Positions 34,162-43,170 are shown, counted from the stretch's first letter. The stretch is 64,000 bases of DNA from CAXBDP01 sp041689935 (GCA_041689935.1 JBDNFI010000087.1:1-64000); one strand, 5' to 3'. Notes: generated by a model from the sequence alone, not told the origin. Translations and numbers: made by a program.

Positions 34162-34554
34162 TTAGACTCTTCTTCTCTTTGGAGGACGACACCCATTGTG
34201 AGGAAGTGGAGTTACATCTTTAATCATTGTAACTTCAATACCAACATTTTGGATCGTTCTGATGGCTGACTCACGTCCGGCACCTGGTCCTTTTACAAAA
34301 ACTTCTACCTTGCGCAAACCTAGGTCGAAAGCAGTTTGGGAGCAGTTTTGGGCGGCAACTTGTGCAGCATACGGAGTGTTCTTTTTAGAACCTCTGAATC
34401 CCATCTTACCCGCCGAAGCCCAAGAAACAACTTGTCCCTGGCTATTCGTAACGGAGATAATGATATTGTTGAACGTAGATTTGATATGCACCTGACCTAT
34501 TGATTCAACAACAACAACTCTCTTTTTGGCTTTGTCTTTTCTTTTTTGACTCAT
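34162..34554 (-). CDS. rpsK: Ribosomal protein S11
   Basis: This 130-residue platform protein of the small subunit has the S11 core IKSTFNNIIISVTNSQGQVV and the C-terminus DVTPLPHNGCRPPKRRRV, near-invariant across bacteria. It lies 12 bp after rpsM. Confidence 0.98.
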   Translation of the reverse strand: MSQKRKDKAKKRVVVVESIGQVHIKSTFNNIIISVTNSQGQVVSWASAGKMGFRGSKKNTPYAAQVAAQNCSQTAFDLGLRKVEVFVKGPGAGRESAIRTIQNVGIEVTMIKDVTPLPHNGCRPPKRRRV

Positions 34555-34566
34555 CGCTTATAAGTA

Positions 34567-34944
34567 CTATTTAGTTGCCTTCTTCTTATTAGCAACAGTT
34601 TTTCTCTTGCCTTTTCTTGTACGAGCGTTTGTCTTCGTACGCTGTCCTCTTAGAGGAAGACTCTTACGGTGTCTGAGCCCACGGTAACAACCAATATCCA
34701 TCAGTCGTTTGATATTAATCTGAATCTCAGATTTAAGCACACCCTCAACTTTGAACTCATTAGTAATTACCGAACGAATCGCTACTGATTCTTCATCAGT
34801 CCAATCTGTAACTTTTTTGTTATTATCAACACCGGCTTTTGACAAAATTTGCTGAGCAGCACTGCGCCCAATACCAAAAATGTAGGTAAGAGCAATTTCG
34901 CCTCTTTTTTTATCCGGAATGTCTACGCCTGCAATCCTTGCCAT
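34567..34944 (-). CDS. rpsM: Ribosomal protein S13
   Basis: This 125-residue head protein of the small subunit contacts tRNA and L5. The N-terminal MARIAGVDIPDKKRGEIALT and the basic tail (RHRKSLPLRGQRTKTNARTR) are typical. It follows rpmJ after 2 bp. Confidence 0.98.
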   Translation of the reverse strand: MARIAGVDIPDKKRGEIALTYIFGIGRSAAQQILSKAGVDNNKKVTDWTDEESVAIRSVITNEFKVEGVLKSEIQINIKRLMDIGCYRGLRHRKSLPLRGQRTKTNARTRKGKRKTVANKKKATK

Positions 34945-34946
34945 AG

Positions 34947-35063
34947 TTATCCTTGTCTTTGTTTAAACTTAGGGTTCTTCTTATTGATTACGTACAGCGT
35001 ACCCTTTCTACGAATGATCTTACATTCGGTGCTGCGCTTTTTGATGGAAGATTTTACTTTCAT
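34947..35063 (-). CDS. rpmJ: Ribosomal protein L36, zinc-free type
   Basis: This 38-residue protein reads MKVKSSIKKRSTECKIIRRK, then GTLYVINKKNPKFKQRQG, the L36 signature. Zinc-type L36 carries three Cys and one His; here only one Cys (position 14) remains, so this is the C-minus, zinc-independent form. It sits between infA (2 bp) and rpsM (2 bp), its usual operon place. Confidence 0.95.
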   Translation of the reverse strand: MKVKSSIKKRSTECKIIRRKGTLYVINKKNPKFKQRQG

Positions 35064-35065
35064 GA

Positions 35066-35284
35066 CTACTTATATCTGTAAACAATTCGACCTTTTGATA
35101 AATCGTATGGAGACATTTCTAGTTTAACACGGTCTCCAGGAAGGATCTTTATATAATGCATTCGCATTTTTCCAGAGATATGAGCAATCACCTGATGCCC
35201 ATTCTCTAACTCAACGCGAAACATAGCATTAGATAACGCCTCGACTATTGTACCGTCTTGTTCTATTGATGACTGTTTGGCCAT
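35066..35284 (-). CDS. infA: Translation initiation factor IF-1
   Basis: This 72-residue OB-fold protein binds the ribosomal A site during initiation. It reads MAKQSSIEQDGTIVEALSNA with the family core HISGKMRMHYIKILPGDRV. It lies between map and rpmJ, with 1- and 2-bp gaps. Confidence 0.98.
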   Translation of the reverse strand: MAKQSSIEQDGTIVEALSNAMFRVELENGHQVIAHISGKMRMHYIKILPGDRVKLEMSPYDLSKGRIVYRYK

Positions 35285-35285
35285 A

Positions 35286-36059
35286 CTAAATTTTTAAAAC
35301 CTCTTCAATGTATTTATGTGTCGTAATAATCTCGGGACCATTGTCAGTAATCGCTACTGTATGTTCAAAGTGAGCAGAGACTTTACGATCCTTCGTTCTT
35401 ATTGTCCAGCCATCAGCCTCTTGAAAAATAAACCTAGTACCTAGATTTACCATTGGCTCAATGGCAATAACACAACCTTTCTTCAATTTAGTGCCGCTGC
35501 CTCTTTTTCCATAATTTGGAACTTCTGGACTCTCATGCAAATTTTTACCAACACCATGTCCAACTAGCTCTCTTACTACAGAATAACCGTGTTTTTCAAC
35601 ATGACTCTGAATAGCACTACCAATATCACCGATTCTATTGCCCTCCTTTGCTTGGGCAATACCCAAATAAAGTGAATTCTTTGTTTCTTTCAATAATGCA
35701 TCAACCTCTGGTGCTACCTCGCCAATTGGATAAGTGTAGGCACAATCACTATGAAAACCATTATAAAAAACACCACAATCAACAGAAATTATATCGCCTT
35801 CTTTAAGAACATATTTTCCAGGAAATCCATGAACGACGACTTCATTCACAGATATGCAAAGTGTAGCAGGGAAACCCTGATATCCTTTGAAGGAACCAGT
35901 GGCACCAGAATCCTTTATGAACTCTTCTGCCACTTTATCCAATTGAGCAGTTTGAACTCCTGGACGTACTAACTTCGCTACTTCAGCATGAGCTTTACCA
36001 AGAATCTCAGCGCTCTCACGCATCAGTTGAATCTCGTCTTCGCTCTTGAAATAAATCAT
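35286..36059 (-). CDS. map: Methionine aminopeptidase, type I
   Basis: This 257-residue enzyme removes N-terminal Met from nascent proteins. Metal ligands of the pita-bread fold are in DIISVDCGVFYNGFHSDCAY (two Asp), ELVGHGVGKNLHE (His), AIEPMVNLG (Glu) and HFEHTVAI (Glu). It overlaps secY by ATGA and adjoins infA. Adenylate kinase, often found between secY and map, is absent here. Confidence 0.97.
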   Translation of the reverse strand: MIYFKSEDEIQLMRESAEILGKAHAEVAKLVRPGVQTAQLDKVAEEFIKDSGATGSFKGYQGFPATLCISVNEVVVHGFPGKYVLKEGDIISVDCGVFYNGFHSDCAYTYPIGEVAPEVDALLKETKNSLYLGIAQAKEGNRIGDIGSAIQSHVEKHGYSVVRELVGHGVGKNLHESPEVPNYGKRGSGTKLKKGCVIAIEPMVNLGTRFIFQEADGWTIRTKDRKVSAHFEHTVAITDNGPEIITTHKYIEEVLKI

Positions 36060-37375
36060 CCAGCAACAGCGACATTTTGTGAACGTCCTCTTAATTTGCC
36101 AGACTTCATTAGACCTTCATATTTTCTCATTAAGAGATAACTTTCAATTTGCTGGAGAGTGTCTAAAACTACTCCAACCATAATCAGCAATGAAGTGCCT
36201 CCATAAAATTGAGCAAACTCTCTTGTGACACCGAAAATCACTGCAATCGCAGGAAGAACAGCTACAACAGCAAGGAATATAGACCCTGGCAAAGTAATTT
36301 TTGTAAGAACATCATCTATGAAATCAGATGTAGGCTTACCCGGCTTTATACCAGGAATAAATCCGCCATTTCTCTTCATATCGTCTGAAATCTGGTTAGG
36401 ATTCACCGTAATAGCAGTATAGAAAAATGTGAAAATGATAATCATAAATGCTAATAGCACATTATATTGCCAAGACTCAAAATTTGAGAAAGTGGTAAAT
36501 ATATATGAAGCAGAATCACTGTCGTCCGCCCAAATACTAGCAATAGTACTCGGGAGGAACATGAGAGATTGTGCAAAAATGATCGGCATAACACCAGAAG
36601 CGTTTACCTTTAGAGGGATATACTGTCTCTGACCACCGTAAACTTTATTACCAACAACTTGCTTAGCATATTGAACCGGTATTTTGCGAGTGGCTTGCGT
36701 TAGCATAACAACAAACATAACTACAGCAAAGAGTATTAAACCCTCAACAATAAGAACTAAACCACCGGCAAATCCTTTAGAAGCACCTTCAGCTAAAATA
36801 CTGCCTGGAAATCTAGAAATGATTCCAATCATGATAAGCATAGAGATACCATTTCCTATTCCACGTTCAGTGATTCTCTCACCCAACCACATACAGAAAA
36901 TTGTACCAGCACTCAGTATTACTAGAGAAGAAAAGTAGAAAAAACTAGTATCAATTAAAATCGCTTCTGGTTGAACAGCAGTAGAAAGATAACCAAAACC
37001 TTGAGCTAAAGTGATTACAATAGTAAGCACTCTAGTATATTGAGTGATCTTTTTACGCCCTGTGTCTCCTTCTTTTTGGAGTTTTTGGAAATAAGGCACC
37101 GCCACAGTCAACAATTGTAGAACAATGGAGGCGGATATATAAGGCATGATTCCCAATGCGAAAATAGAAGCCCTAGAAAAGGCTCCACCTAAGAAGGTAT
37201 CAAGTAACCCAAAAAATCCTCCCGCATTATCCGTAAGCAGATTTGGATCTACTCCAGGCAACACAACAAAAGAACCTAATCTAAATATTGCAAGTAGCGC
37301 AATAGTATTAAAGATACGAGTTCTTAATTCCTCTATTGCGAATATGTTTCGTATGGTGGTGAAAAACCGTTTCAT
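36056..37375 (-). CDS. secY: Preprotein translocase subunit SecY
   Basis: This 439-residue channel protein has ten membrane helices. Motifs include the plug-region start LGIMPYISASIVLQLLTVAV near residue 75, GNGISMLIMIGII, and the cytoplasmic loop NPNQISDDMKRNGGFIPGIK that contacts SecA and the ribosome. It overlaps both rplO and map by ATGA, which suggests coupled translation. SecE is encoded at 61260. Confidence 0.98.
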   Translation of the reverse strand: MKRFFTTIRNIFAIEELRTRIFNTIALLAIFRLGSFVVLPGVDPNLLTDNAGGFFGLLDTFLGGAFSRASIFALGIMPYISASIVLQLLTVAVPYFQKLQKEGDTGRKKITQYTRVLTIVITLAQGFGYLSTAVQPEAILIDTSFFYFSSLVILSAGTIFCMWLGERITERGIGNGISMLIMIGIISRFPGSILAEGASKGFAGGLVLIVEGLILFAVVMFVVMLTQATRKIPVQYAKQVVGNKVYGGQRQYIPLKVNASGVMPIIFAQSLMFLPSTIASIWADDSDSASYIFTTFSNFESWQYNVLLAFMIIIFTFFYTAITVNPNQISDDMKRNGGFIPGIKPGKPTSDFIDDVLTKITLPGSIFLAVVAVLPAIAVIFGVTREFAQFYGGTSLLIMVGVVLDTLQQIESYLLMRKYEGLMKSGKLRGRSQNVAVAG

Positions 37376-37824
37376 TCAGAAATAATGGTTACAGTGCCTC
37401 CTAATTTTTCAATAGTTTGGGAAGCTATAGCAGAGCATTTGTGCGTTGACACATTAACTTTTGCGGTAAGCTCACCACGACCTAGAATTTTAACGAGGTC
37501 ACCTTTTCCAATAATACCATGATCTATTAAAACTTTAATAGTTATATCAGAAAGATTTAATTTGAATACTAATGCCTGAAGCGAATCAAGATTAACAGCT
37601 TTATATTCAACCCTGTTAGGGTTTTTGAAACCAAACTTAGGAACTCTTCTTTGAAGAGGCATTTGACCACCTTCGAATCCAAGTTTTCTTGAATAACCAG
37701 ACCTAGATTTGGCACCCTTGTGACCACGGGTTGAAGTACCACCTCTACCGGAGCCAGGACCGCGACCAATTCTTTTGCTAGTTTTAATTGAACCTTCTGC
37801 AGGTTTTAATGTATGAAGTTTCAT
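37372..37824 (-). CDS. rplO: Ribosomal protein L15
   Basis: This 150-residue large-subunit protein has the glycine-rich N-terminal segment RIGRGPGSGRGGTSTRGHKG and, in its C-terminal half, GELTAKVNVSTHKCSAIASQ. It overlaps secY by 4 bp and follows rpmD after 2 bp. Confidence 0.98.
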   Translation of the reverse strand: MKLHTLKPAEGSIKTSKRIGRGPGSGRGGTSTRGHKGAKSRSGYSRKLGFEGGQMPLQRRVPKFGFKNPNRVEYKAVNLDSLQALVFKLNLSDITIKVLIDHGIIGKGDLVKILGRGELTAKVNVSTHKCSAIASQTIEKLGGTVTIISE

Positions 37825-37826
37825 AA

Positions 37827-38006
37827 TTAAAGTTCAGTTACTGTGACAAGGTGTCCAACTTTGTTAATCATTCCAGCGATTTGAGGTGTCAACTCAACAT
37901 CAACACTTCTATTTATCTTACCAAGACCAAGAGCTTGAATAGTAAGCTTCTGTCGTTTTGGTCTATCAATTGTACTTTTGATTTGGGTAATTTTTACTCT
38001 AGCCAT
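37827..38006 (-). CDS. rpmD: Ribosomal protein L30
   Basis: This 59-residue protein starts at ATG 38006 (MARVKITQIKSTIDRPKRQK), which is the family's N-terminus. A longer reading back to 38063 would run into rpsE and has no family similarity. The core ALGLGKINRSVDVELTPQIA is typical. Confidence 0.95.
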   Translation of the reverse strand: MARVKITQIKSTIDRPKRQKLTIQALGLGKINRSVDVELTPQIAGMINKVGHLVTVTEL

Positions 38007-38010
38007 GGAA

Positions 38011-38529
38011 TTAACCGTTGAAAACTTTAGACAATTTAATTCCTCTTTGCTGAGCAACAGCAAAAGGATCTTTCATTTTAGTAAGAGCATCAAAGGTAGC
38101 TTTTACTACATTGTGAGGATTCGAAGAGCCCTTAGACTTCGCAAGAACATCGTGTATGCCTGCACTTTCTAAAACAGCACGCATGGCACCACCAGCGATT
38201 ACACCAGTACCTGGGGCAGCTGGTTTAACCAAAACGAATCCACCTGAATATTTACCTATAGACTCATGAGGGACCGTACCTTTCAATACAGGAACCTTCA
38301 CTAAATTCTTTTTAGCATCGTCAATTCCTTTGGTTATAGCGTCAGTTACCTCGTTAGCTTTACCTAAACCATAACCTACGACACCGTTACCATCACCAAC
38401 AACCACAATGGCTGAAAAACTAAATCTTCTACCACCCTTTACTACTTTAGCTACACGCTTGATAGCAACAACCTTCTCTTTGAGCTCAATATCGCTGGCC
38501 TTAACTGATTTAATATTGCTTTGGTACAT
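38011..38529 (-). CDS. rpsE: Ribosomal protein S5
   Basis: This 172-residue accuracy-related small-subunit protein has the double-stranded RNA-binding part (ELKEKVVAIKRVAKVVKGGR) and the C-terminal fold with PAAPGTGVIAGGAMRAVLES. It lies between rplR and rpmD. Confidence 0.98.
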   Translation of the reverse strand: MYQSNIKSVKASDIELKEKVVAIKRVAKVVKGGRRFSFSAIVVVGDGNGVVGYGLGKANEVTDAITKGIDDAKKNLVKVPVLKGTVPHESIGKYSGGFVLVKPAAPGTGVIAGGAMRAVLESAGIHDVLAKSKGSSNPHNVVKATFDALTKMKDPFAVAQQRGIKLSKVFNG

Positions 38530-38539
38530 AATAATTCAA

Positions 38540-38890
38540 TTAGAAATTTAAACCATTTTCCCTAGCACCGTCTGCCAAGGCCTTAACATTACCATGATAA
38601 AGATAACCACCTCTATCAAACACAACTGTAGAAATTCCAGCATCCTGAGCTCGTTCGGCAAGTTTTTTACCAACTACCTTTGACTTTTCTACATTTACAT
38701 TTTTATCATAGCCAAGTTCTTTTGATGAGACTGAAGCTAACGTACTTCCTGTAATGTCATCAATAAGTTGCGCGTATATTCCGGTATTACTACGAAATAC
38801 AGAAAGCCTAGGTCTGCCAGAATTACCAGTAATTCTTTTTCTGATACCCTTTCTGATTCTTGACCTTCTACTTAGTTTGTTCTTAGCCAT
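38540..38890 (-). CDS. rplR: Ribosomal protein L18
   Basis: This 116-residue 5S rRNA-binding protein has a basic N-terminus (LSRRSRIRKGIRKRITGNSG) and the typical end VVFDRGGYLYHGNVKALADG. It lies 5 bp after rplF. Confidence 0.98.
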   Translation of the reverse strand: MAKNKLSRRSRIRKGIRKRITGNSGRPRLSVFRSNTGIYAQLIDDITGSTLASVSSKELGYDKNVNVEKSKVVGKKLAERAQDAGISTVVFDRGGYLYHGNVKALADGARENGLNF

Positions 38891-38895
38891 TAATA

Positions 38896-39453
38896 TTATT
38901 TTTTAGCACTGGTTTTACCAGCTTTACGTCTTACAAATTCACCTACGAAACGAACACCTTTACCCTTGTATGGTTCAACAGGTCTTAGATCCTTAATTTT
39001 TGCGGCAACTTGCCCAATAAGTTCCTTATCGCTACCTTCTAAAGTAATGGTAGGATTCTTACCCTTCGGAGTTTCCGCGACAACACTGATCTCGGTAGGA
39101 ATAGAGAAATAAATGCTATGAGAATAACCAAGAGCTAACTCTAAAACATTATTAGCGGCTGTAGCTTTGTAACCAACGCCGACTAACTCTAGAGTTCTCT
39201 TATATCCTTCGCTAGTTCCTATCACCATATTATTTATCAAAGATCTATATAGCCCGTGAAGAGCTTTGTGTCTTTTTTGATCAGTTGGTCGTTCAACAAC
39301 GACCACTCCATCTTCTAATTTAATAATGATATCAGGATTCACATCCTGAGTCAATTCTCCCTTAGGACCTTTTACAGTAACAACGTTATCATTAGAGACT
39401 GTAACACTTACTCCGCTTGGAAGACTTATTGGTTTCTTACCTATCCTTGACAT
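38896..39453 (-). CDS. rplF: Ribosomal protein L6
   Basis: This 185-residue protein has two repeated L6 domains: MSRIGKKPISLPSGVSVTVS at the start, and the C-terminal block LRPVEPYKGKGVRFVGEFVR near the sarcin-ricin loop contact. It lies between rpsH and rplR. Confidence 0.98.
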   Translation of the reverse strand: MSRIGKKPISLPSGVSVTVSNDNVVTVKGPKGELTQDVNPDIIIKLEDGVVVVERPTDQKRHKALHGLYRSLINNMVIGTSEGYKRTLELVGVGYKATAANNVLELALGYSHSIYFSIPTEISVVAETPKGKNPTITLEGSDKELIGQVAAKIKDLRPVEPYKGKGVRFVGEFVRRKAGKTSAKK

Positions 39454-39465
39454 TTTGGTCGGACT

Positions 39466-39861
39466 TTAGTAGACGTAACATAAAATTTCACCACCGATAT
39501 TCATTCTCCTAGCTTCTTTATCAGACATCACGCCCTGAGAAGTGGAAAGAATAGCTATACCTAAGCCATTCAGAACACGTGGAACATCGCTGCTACCAGA
39601 ATATTTCCTTAAACCAGGCTTGCTGATTCTTGTTAGGTTCTGGATCGCTGCTTGTTTTGTAGAAGGGTTATACTTCAGGGCAATTTTGATTGAACCCTGA
39701 ACAGGGTTGTCTTCAAACTTGTAATTTTGAATATATCCTTTTTCATACAAAACCTTCGTAATTTCCTTCTTCAAATTGGAAGAAGGTAACTCTACAATGC
39801 GATGATTTGCTTTAATCGCATTACGAAGTCTTGTAAGATAATCTGCTATTGGATCGCTCAT
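39466..39861 (-). CDS. rpsH: Ribosomal protein S8
   Basis: This 131-residue small-subunit assembly protein starts MSDPIADYLTRLRNAIKANH and ends near AILSTSQGVMSDKEARRMNI. It is preceded by an 84-bp gap after rpsN, long for this operon and containing a TAAATTTG element. Confidence 0.98.
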   Translation of the reverse strand: MSDPIADYLTRLRNAIKANHRIVELPSSNLKKEITKVLYEKGYIQNYKFEDNPVQGSIKIALKYNPSTKQAAIQNLTRISKPGLRKYSGSSDVPRVLNGLGIAILSTSQGVMSDKEARRMNIGGEILCYVY

Positions 39862-39945
39862 TGCTATTATGTACTTAAGGCGAATTTAAAATGGCCTGCA
39901 AATTTAGAGAAACTAATTGAGGAATGAAACCAAACAAAGGAAAAT

Positions 39946-40215
39946 TTACCAACTTGCCTTTGTAATTCCTGGGATTTTACCATCACTGGCCATTTCCCTG
40001 AAGGTAACTCTGCTGATACCAAACTTACGCATGTATCCGCGAGGTCTACCGGTTAATTTACAACGATTATGCAAACGAACTGGAGAAGAATTTCTTGGCA
40101 ACTTGTCCAAACCTACGAAATCTCCCGCAGCTTTTAAGGCAGCACGCTTATCAGCATACTTGGCAACAAGCTTAGCTCTTTTACGCTCTCTAGCTTTTAA
40201 TGATTCTTTCGCCAT
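39946..40215 (-). CDS. rpsN: Ribosomal protein S14, zinc-free long type
   Basis: This 89-residue protein (MAKESLKARERKRAKLVAKY) ends with SRVTFREMASDGKIPGITKA and SW. It is the long C-minus form without the CxxC pairs of zinc-binding S14. Like L36 in this operon, it would not need zinc. It lies 2 bp after rplE. Confidence 0.97.
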   Translation of the reverse strand: MAKESLKARERKRAKLVAKYADKRAALKAAGDFVGLDKLPRNSSPVRLHNRCKLTGRPRGYMRKFGISRVTFREMASDGKIPGITKASW

Positions 40216-40217
40216 AA

Positions 40218-40778
40218 TTATTGAATTTTATTTTTAGATGCGAAAGGCATACCTAGTGCCTTTAACAATTCAAAGCTTTCTTCATCAGTATTTGCATTTG
40301 TCACGATAGTAATATCCATACCGGATATTCTACTAATTTTTTCAATACTAATCTCTGGGAAAATAATTTGCTCTTTAACACCCAAGGTATAATTACCACG
40401 ACCATCGAATCCCTTTTCATTGATCCCTTTGAAATCACGAACACGTGGAAGGGCTACTGAAACAAGTCTATCTAAAAACTCATACATTTTCACTCCACGT
40501 AAAGTTACTTTAGCTCCAATTGGCATTCCCTCACGAAGCTTAAAGTTAGATACTGATTTCTTAGCTATGGTTGGAATAGCTTTCTGACCTGAAATTAAGG
40601 TCAGCTCTTCTACTCCAGCATCAACCATTTTCTTATCAGAAACTGCTAAGCCGATACCTTTATTAATTACAATTTTTGTAACCGACGGCACCTGCATTAC
40701 AGACTTATACTTAAAGTGCTCCTTAAGCATAGGAACTACTTCACTTATATACTTAGTTTTTAATCTTGGATTAGGCAT
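40218..40778 (-). CDS. rplE: Ribosomal protein L5
   Basis: This 186-residue 5S rRNA-binding protein has typical blocks SVMQVPSVTKIVINKGIGLA, LREGMPIGAKVTLRGVKMYE and ISGMDITIVTNANTDEESFE. Its start overlaps the rplX end by 8 bp. Confidence 0.98.
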   Translation of the reverse strand: MPNPRLKTKYISEVVPMLKEHFKYKSVMQVPSVTKIVINKGIGLAVSDKKMVDAGVEELTLISGQKAIPTIAKKSVSNFKLREGMPIGAKVTLRGVKMYEFLDRLVSVALPRVRDFKGINEKGFDGRGNYTLGVKEQIIFPEISIEKISRISGMDITIVTNANTDEESFELLKALGMPFASKNKIQ

Positions 40779-41118
40779 TTTTGATAACCTCCCCTGTTTT
40801 CTTTGAGTATCTTTGTAATTTACCTGTATCGTCTAATTTACGACCAACTCTTGTAGCATCACCTGAAGCAGGATCCACAAGCATAACATTACTTATTTCT
40901 ATTGGTGCTTCCTTCTTTTGGATACCACCTTCTGGCTTTGCAGCGGAAGGTTTTACATGTTTGGTAACCATACGTATGCCTTCAACTAGGAGTTTACGCT
41001 TTTCTAGAAGTACTTCTAGCACTTGACCCGATTTACCTTTATCATTTCCAGTGATCACTTTTACAGTATCGCCTTTACGGATATTCAATTTGGGTTGTTT
41101 GTTTCGCTTTCTTTCCAT
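40771..41118 (-). CDS. rplX: Ribosomal protein L24
   Basis: This 115-residue protein has a KOW motif (IRKGDTVKVITGNDKGKSGQ), which initiates 50S assembly, and the middle segment VEGIRMVTKHVKPSAAKPEG. It lies between rplN and rplE. Confidence 0.98.
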   Translation of the reverse strand: MERKRNKQPKLNIRKGDTVKVITGNDKGKSGQVLEVLLEKRKLLVEGIRMVTKHVKPSAAKPEGGIQKKEAPIEISNVMLVDPASGDATRVGRKLDDTGKLQRYSKKTGEVIKNA

Positions 41119-41120
41119 TA

Positions 41121-41489
41121 TTATAAAACTTCAGGAGCCAAGGAAACTATTTTCATAAATTGCTTTTCGCGTAGTTCACGGGCAACTGGCCCAAAAATAC
41201 GTGTTCCACGAGGCTCATCATTGTTATTAAGCAAAACGGCTGCGTTATCCTCAAAGCGAATATAAGAGCCATCTTTTCGTCTAATTTCTTTTTTGGTTCT
41301 TACAACCACTGCCTTAGAAACAGTCCCTTTCTTCATACTGCTAGAAGAAAGAGCAGTTTTAACGGTAACGACAATTTTATCGCCAATGCTAGCGTATCGT
41401 CTTCTCGTACCACCTAATACTCTTATACAAAGCACAGTTTTAGCACCGCTATTATCTGCTACTGATAGTCTACTCTCTTGCTGGATCAT
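41121..41489 (-). CDS. rplN: Ribosomal protein L14
   Basis: This 122-residue subunit-interface protein starts MIQQESRLSVADNSGAKTVL and has the core GTRIFGPVARELREKQFMKI. The length is standard. Confidence 0.98.
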   Translation of the reverse strand: MIQQESRLSVADNSGAKTVLCIRVLGGTRRRYASIGDKIVVTVKTALSSSSMKKGTVSKAVVVRTKKEIRRKDGSYIRFEDNAAVLLNNNDEPRGTRIFGPVARELREKQFMKIVSLAPEVL

Positions 41490-41491
41490 TA

Positions 41492-41749
41492 TTATTTAGC
41501 CCTTTCAATAATTGAAACTAATCTCCACCTCTTGTTTTTACTCAATGGTCTTGTTTCCATAATTTTAACGGTATCACCAATATTAGCTTCATTATTATCG
41601 TCATGAGCCATAAACTTGGTAGTCTTACCAATAAATTTACCATACATTGGGTGTTTCACCCTACGGGAAATGGCAACTGTGATGCTTTTCTCCATCTTGT
41701 TGCTTATAACCTTTCCGATTCTTTCTTTTCTCAGATTTCTTGACTCCAT
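41492..41749 (-). CDS. rpsQ: Ribosomal protein S17
   Basis: This 85-residue OB-fold protein has signature GKVISNKMEKSITVAISRRV and the later HDDNNEANIGDTVKIMETRP. It lies between rpmC and rplN. Confidence 0.98.
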   Translation of the reverse strand: MESRNLRKERIGKVISNKMEKSITVAISRRVKHPMYGKFIGKTTKFMAHDDNNEANIGDTVKIMETRPLSKNKRWRLVSIIERAK

Positions 41750-41755
41750 TGTCGT

Positions 41756-41950
41756 TTAATTTGAAAGGTTTCTTGCCGTCTCTTCTGTTCTAAGCCTGGC
41801 AATAAGCTTTTTAGCTTCCCTAATTTTCATAGGGTTTTCCAAGGGAGAAATAGCATGTGCAAATTTAAGCTTTTGTAGATTTTCAACTTCTACACCTATT
41901 TTTTCAGCCAATTCTTCCTGGCTCAAGGATATAATTTCTGCGTTTTTCAT
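41756..41950 (-). CDS. rpmC: Ribosomal protein L29
   Basis: This 64-residue helical protein at the tunnel exit has the block LQKLKFAHAISPLENPMKIR followed by EAKKLIARLRTEE, typical for L29. It lies 4 bp after rplP. Confidence 0.96.
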   Translation of the reverse strand: MKNAEIISLSQEELAEKIGVEVENLQKLKFAHAISPLENPMKIREAKKLIARLRTEETARNLSN

Positions 41951-41954
41951 GACT

Positions 41955-42374
41955 TTAACCTTGATAATCTCTGTTTGTCACAAATTTAGTTCTCACTGGT
42001 AACTTTTGAGCAGCAAGACGCAAAGCCTCTTGTGCCAATTCAAGACTAACACCAGATGATTCAAATATTATAGTTCCAGGCTTTATTACTGCTACCCAAT
42101 ATTCAGGAGCACCTTTACCTTTACCCATCCTCACTTCGGCAGGCTTCTTTGTGATAGGCTTGTCTGGAAAGATTCTAATCCAAACTTTACCTTCTCTTTT
42201 CATTGCGCGTGTAACGGCAATTCTAGCAGCCTCAATTTGACGACTTGAAATCCAAGCCGGTTCTAAGGACTTAATGCCAAAGTCACCAAACGATAGTGTA
42301 TGACCTCTTTGGGCAATACCTTTTATCCTACCTTTTTGCTGCTTTCTAAATTTTGTTCTTTTAGGCTGTAACAT
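41955..42374 (-). CDS. rplP: Ribosomal protein L16
   Basis: This 139-residue protein near the peptidyl-transferase centre starts MLQPKRTKFRKQQKGRIKGI and has RMGKGKGAPEYWVAVIKPGT near residue 78. It lies between rpsC and rpmC. Confidence 0.98.
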   Translation of the reverse strand: MLQPKRTKFRKQQKGRIKGIAQRGHTLSFGDFGIKSLEPAWISSRQIEAARIAVTRAMKREGKVWIRIFPDKPITKKPAEVRMGKGKGAPEYWVAVIKPGTIIFESSGVSLELAQEALRLAAQKLPVRTKFVTNRDYQG

Positions 42375-42400
42375 CTTCTATATAAATTTATCGCCAAAAG

Positions 42401-43147
42401 CTATTTTCGTTTACTTCTGCGAGGTGCGTCTGCTCCACGCTTTCTTCTATTACCTCCAGCACCAGGAGCACCACCGCGAGGTTCATTACTACCCATGCCA
42501 ATATTTGGAGACAAATCTCTTTTACCAAAGACTTCGCCCTTGAATATCCACACTTTGATTCCTATTTTGCCATACACCGTATGAGCCTCACTAAGTGCAT
42601 AATCAATGTCAGCCCTTAAGGTATGAAGAGGAATACGACCTTCCTTATATTGCTCAGATCGCGCCATTTCAGCTCCACCAAGTCTACCAGAAGCTTTAAC
42701 TTTAATCCCTTGTGCACCAACACGCATCGCAGAAGCAATGGCTTGTTTCAATGCTCGTCGGAAAGAAATTCTAGCTTCAAGCTGTTGAGCGATTGCCTCA
42801 CCAACTAACTTAGCGTCAAGTTCAGGACGTTTAATTTCAAAAATATTAATTTGAACATCCTTACTGGTTAGCTTCTTTAATTCCTCTTTAATCTTATCGA
42901 CTTCGGCGCCTCCTTTACCAATTACAACGCCAGGTCTGGCAGTGTGAATTGTGAGCGTGATACGTTTTAAGGTTCTTTCAATAACAACCTTACTTATACC
43001 ACCTTTAGGAATCCTTGCTGCGAGGTAGCTTCTAATTTTATGATCTTCGACTAGCTTGTCAGAAAAATCTTTTCCTCCGAACCAGCTCGAGTCCCATCCT
43101 CTAACTATTCCAAGTCTTAGTCCAATCGGGTTAACTTTTTGTCCCAT
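42401..43147 (-). CDS. rpsC: Ribosomal protein S3
   Basis: This 248-residue mRNA-entry protein has the KH domain in ARPGVVIGKGGAEVDKIKEE, and the C-terminal block ADIDYALSEAHTVYGKIGIK. A Gly/Arg/Lys-rich tail (GGAPGAGGNRRKRGADAPRR) extends the protein beyond the 233 residues of E. coli S3. Confidence 0.98.
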   Translation of the reverse strand: MGQKVNPIGLRLGIVRGWDSSWFGGKDFSDKLVEDHKIRSYLAARIPKGGISKVVIERTLKRITLTIHTARPGVVIGKGGAEVDKIKEELKKLTSKDVQINIFEIKRPELDAKLVGEAIAQQLEARISFRRALKQAIASAMRVGAQGIKVKASGRLGGAEMARSEQYKEGRIPLHTLRADIDYALSEAHTVYGKIGIKVWIFKGEVFGKRDLSPNIGMGSNEPRGGAPGAGGNRRKRGADAPRRSKRK

Positions 43148-43170
43148 TATTTATTGACCTGTTATCTTAA

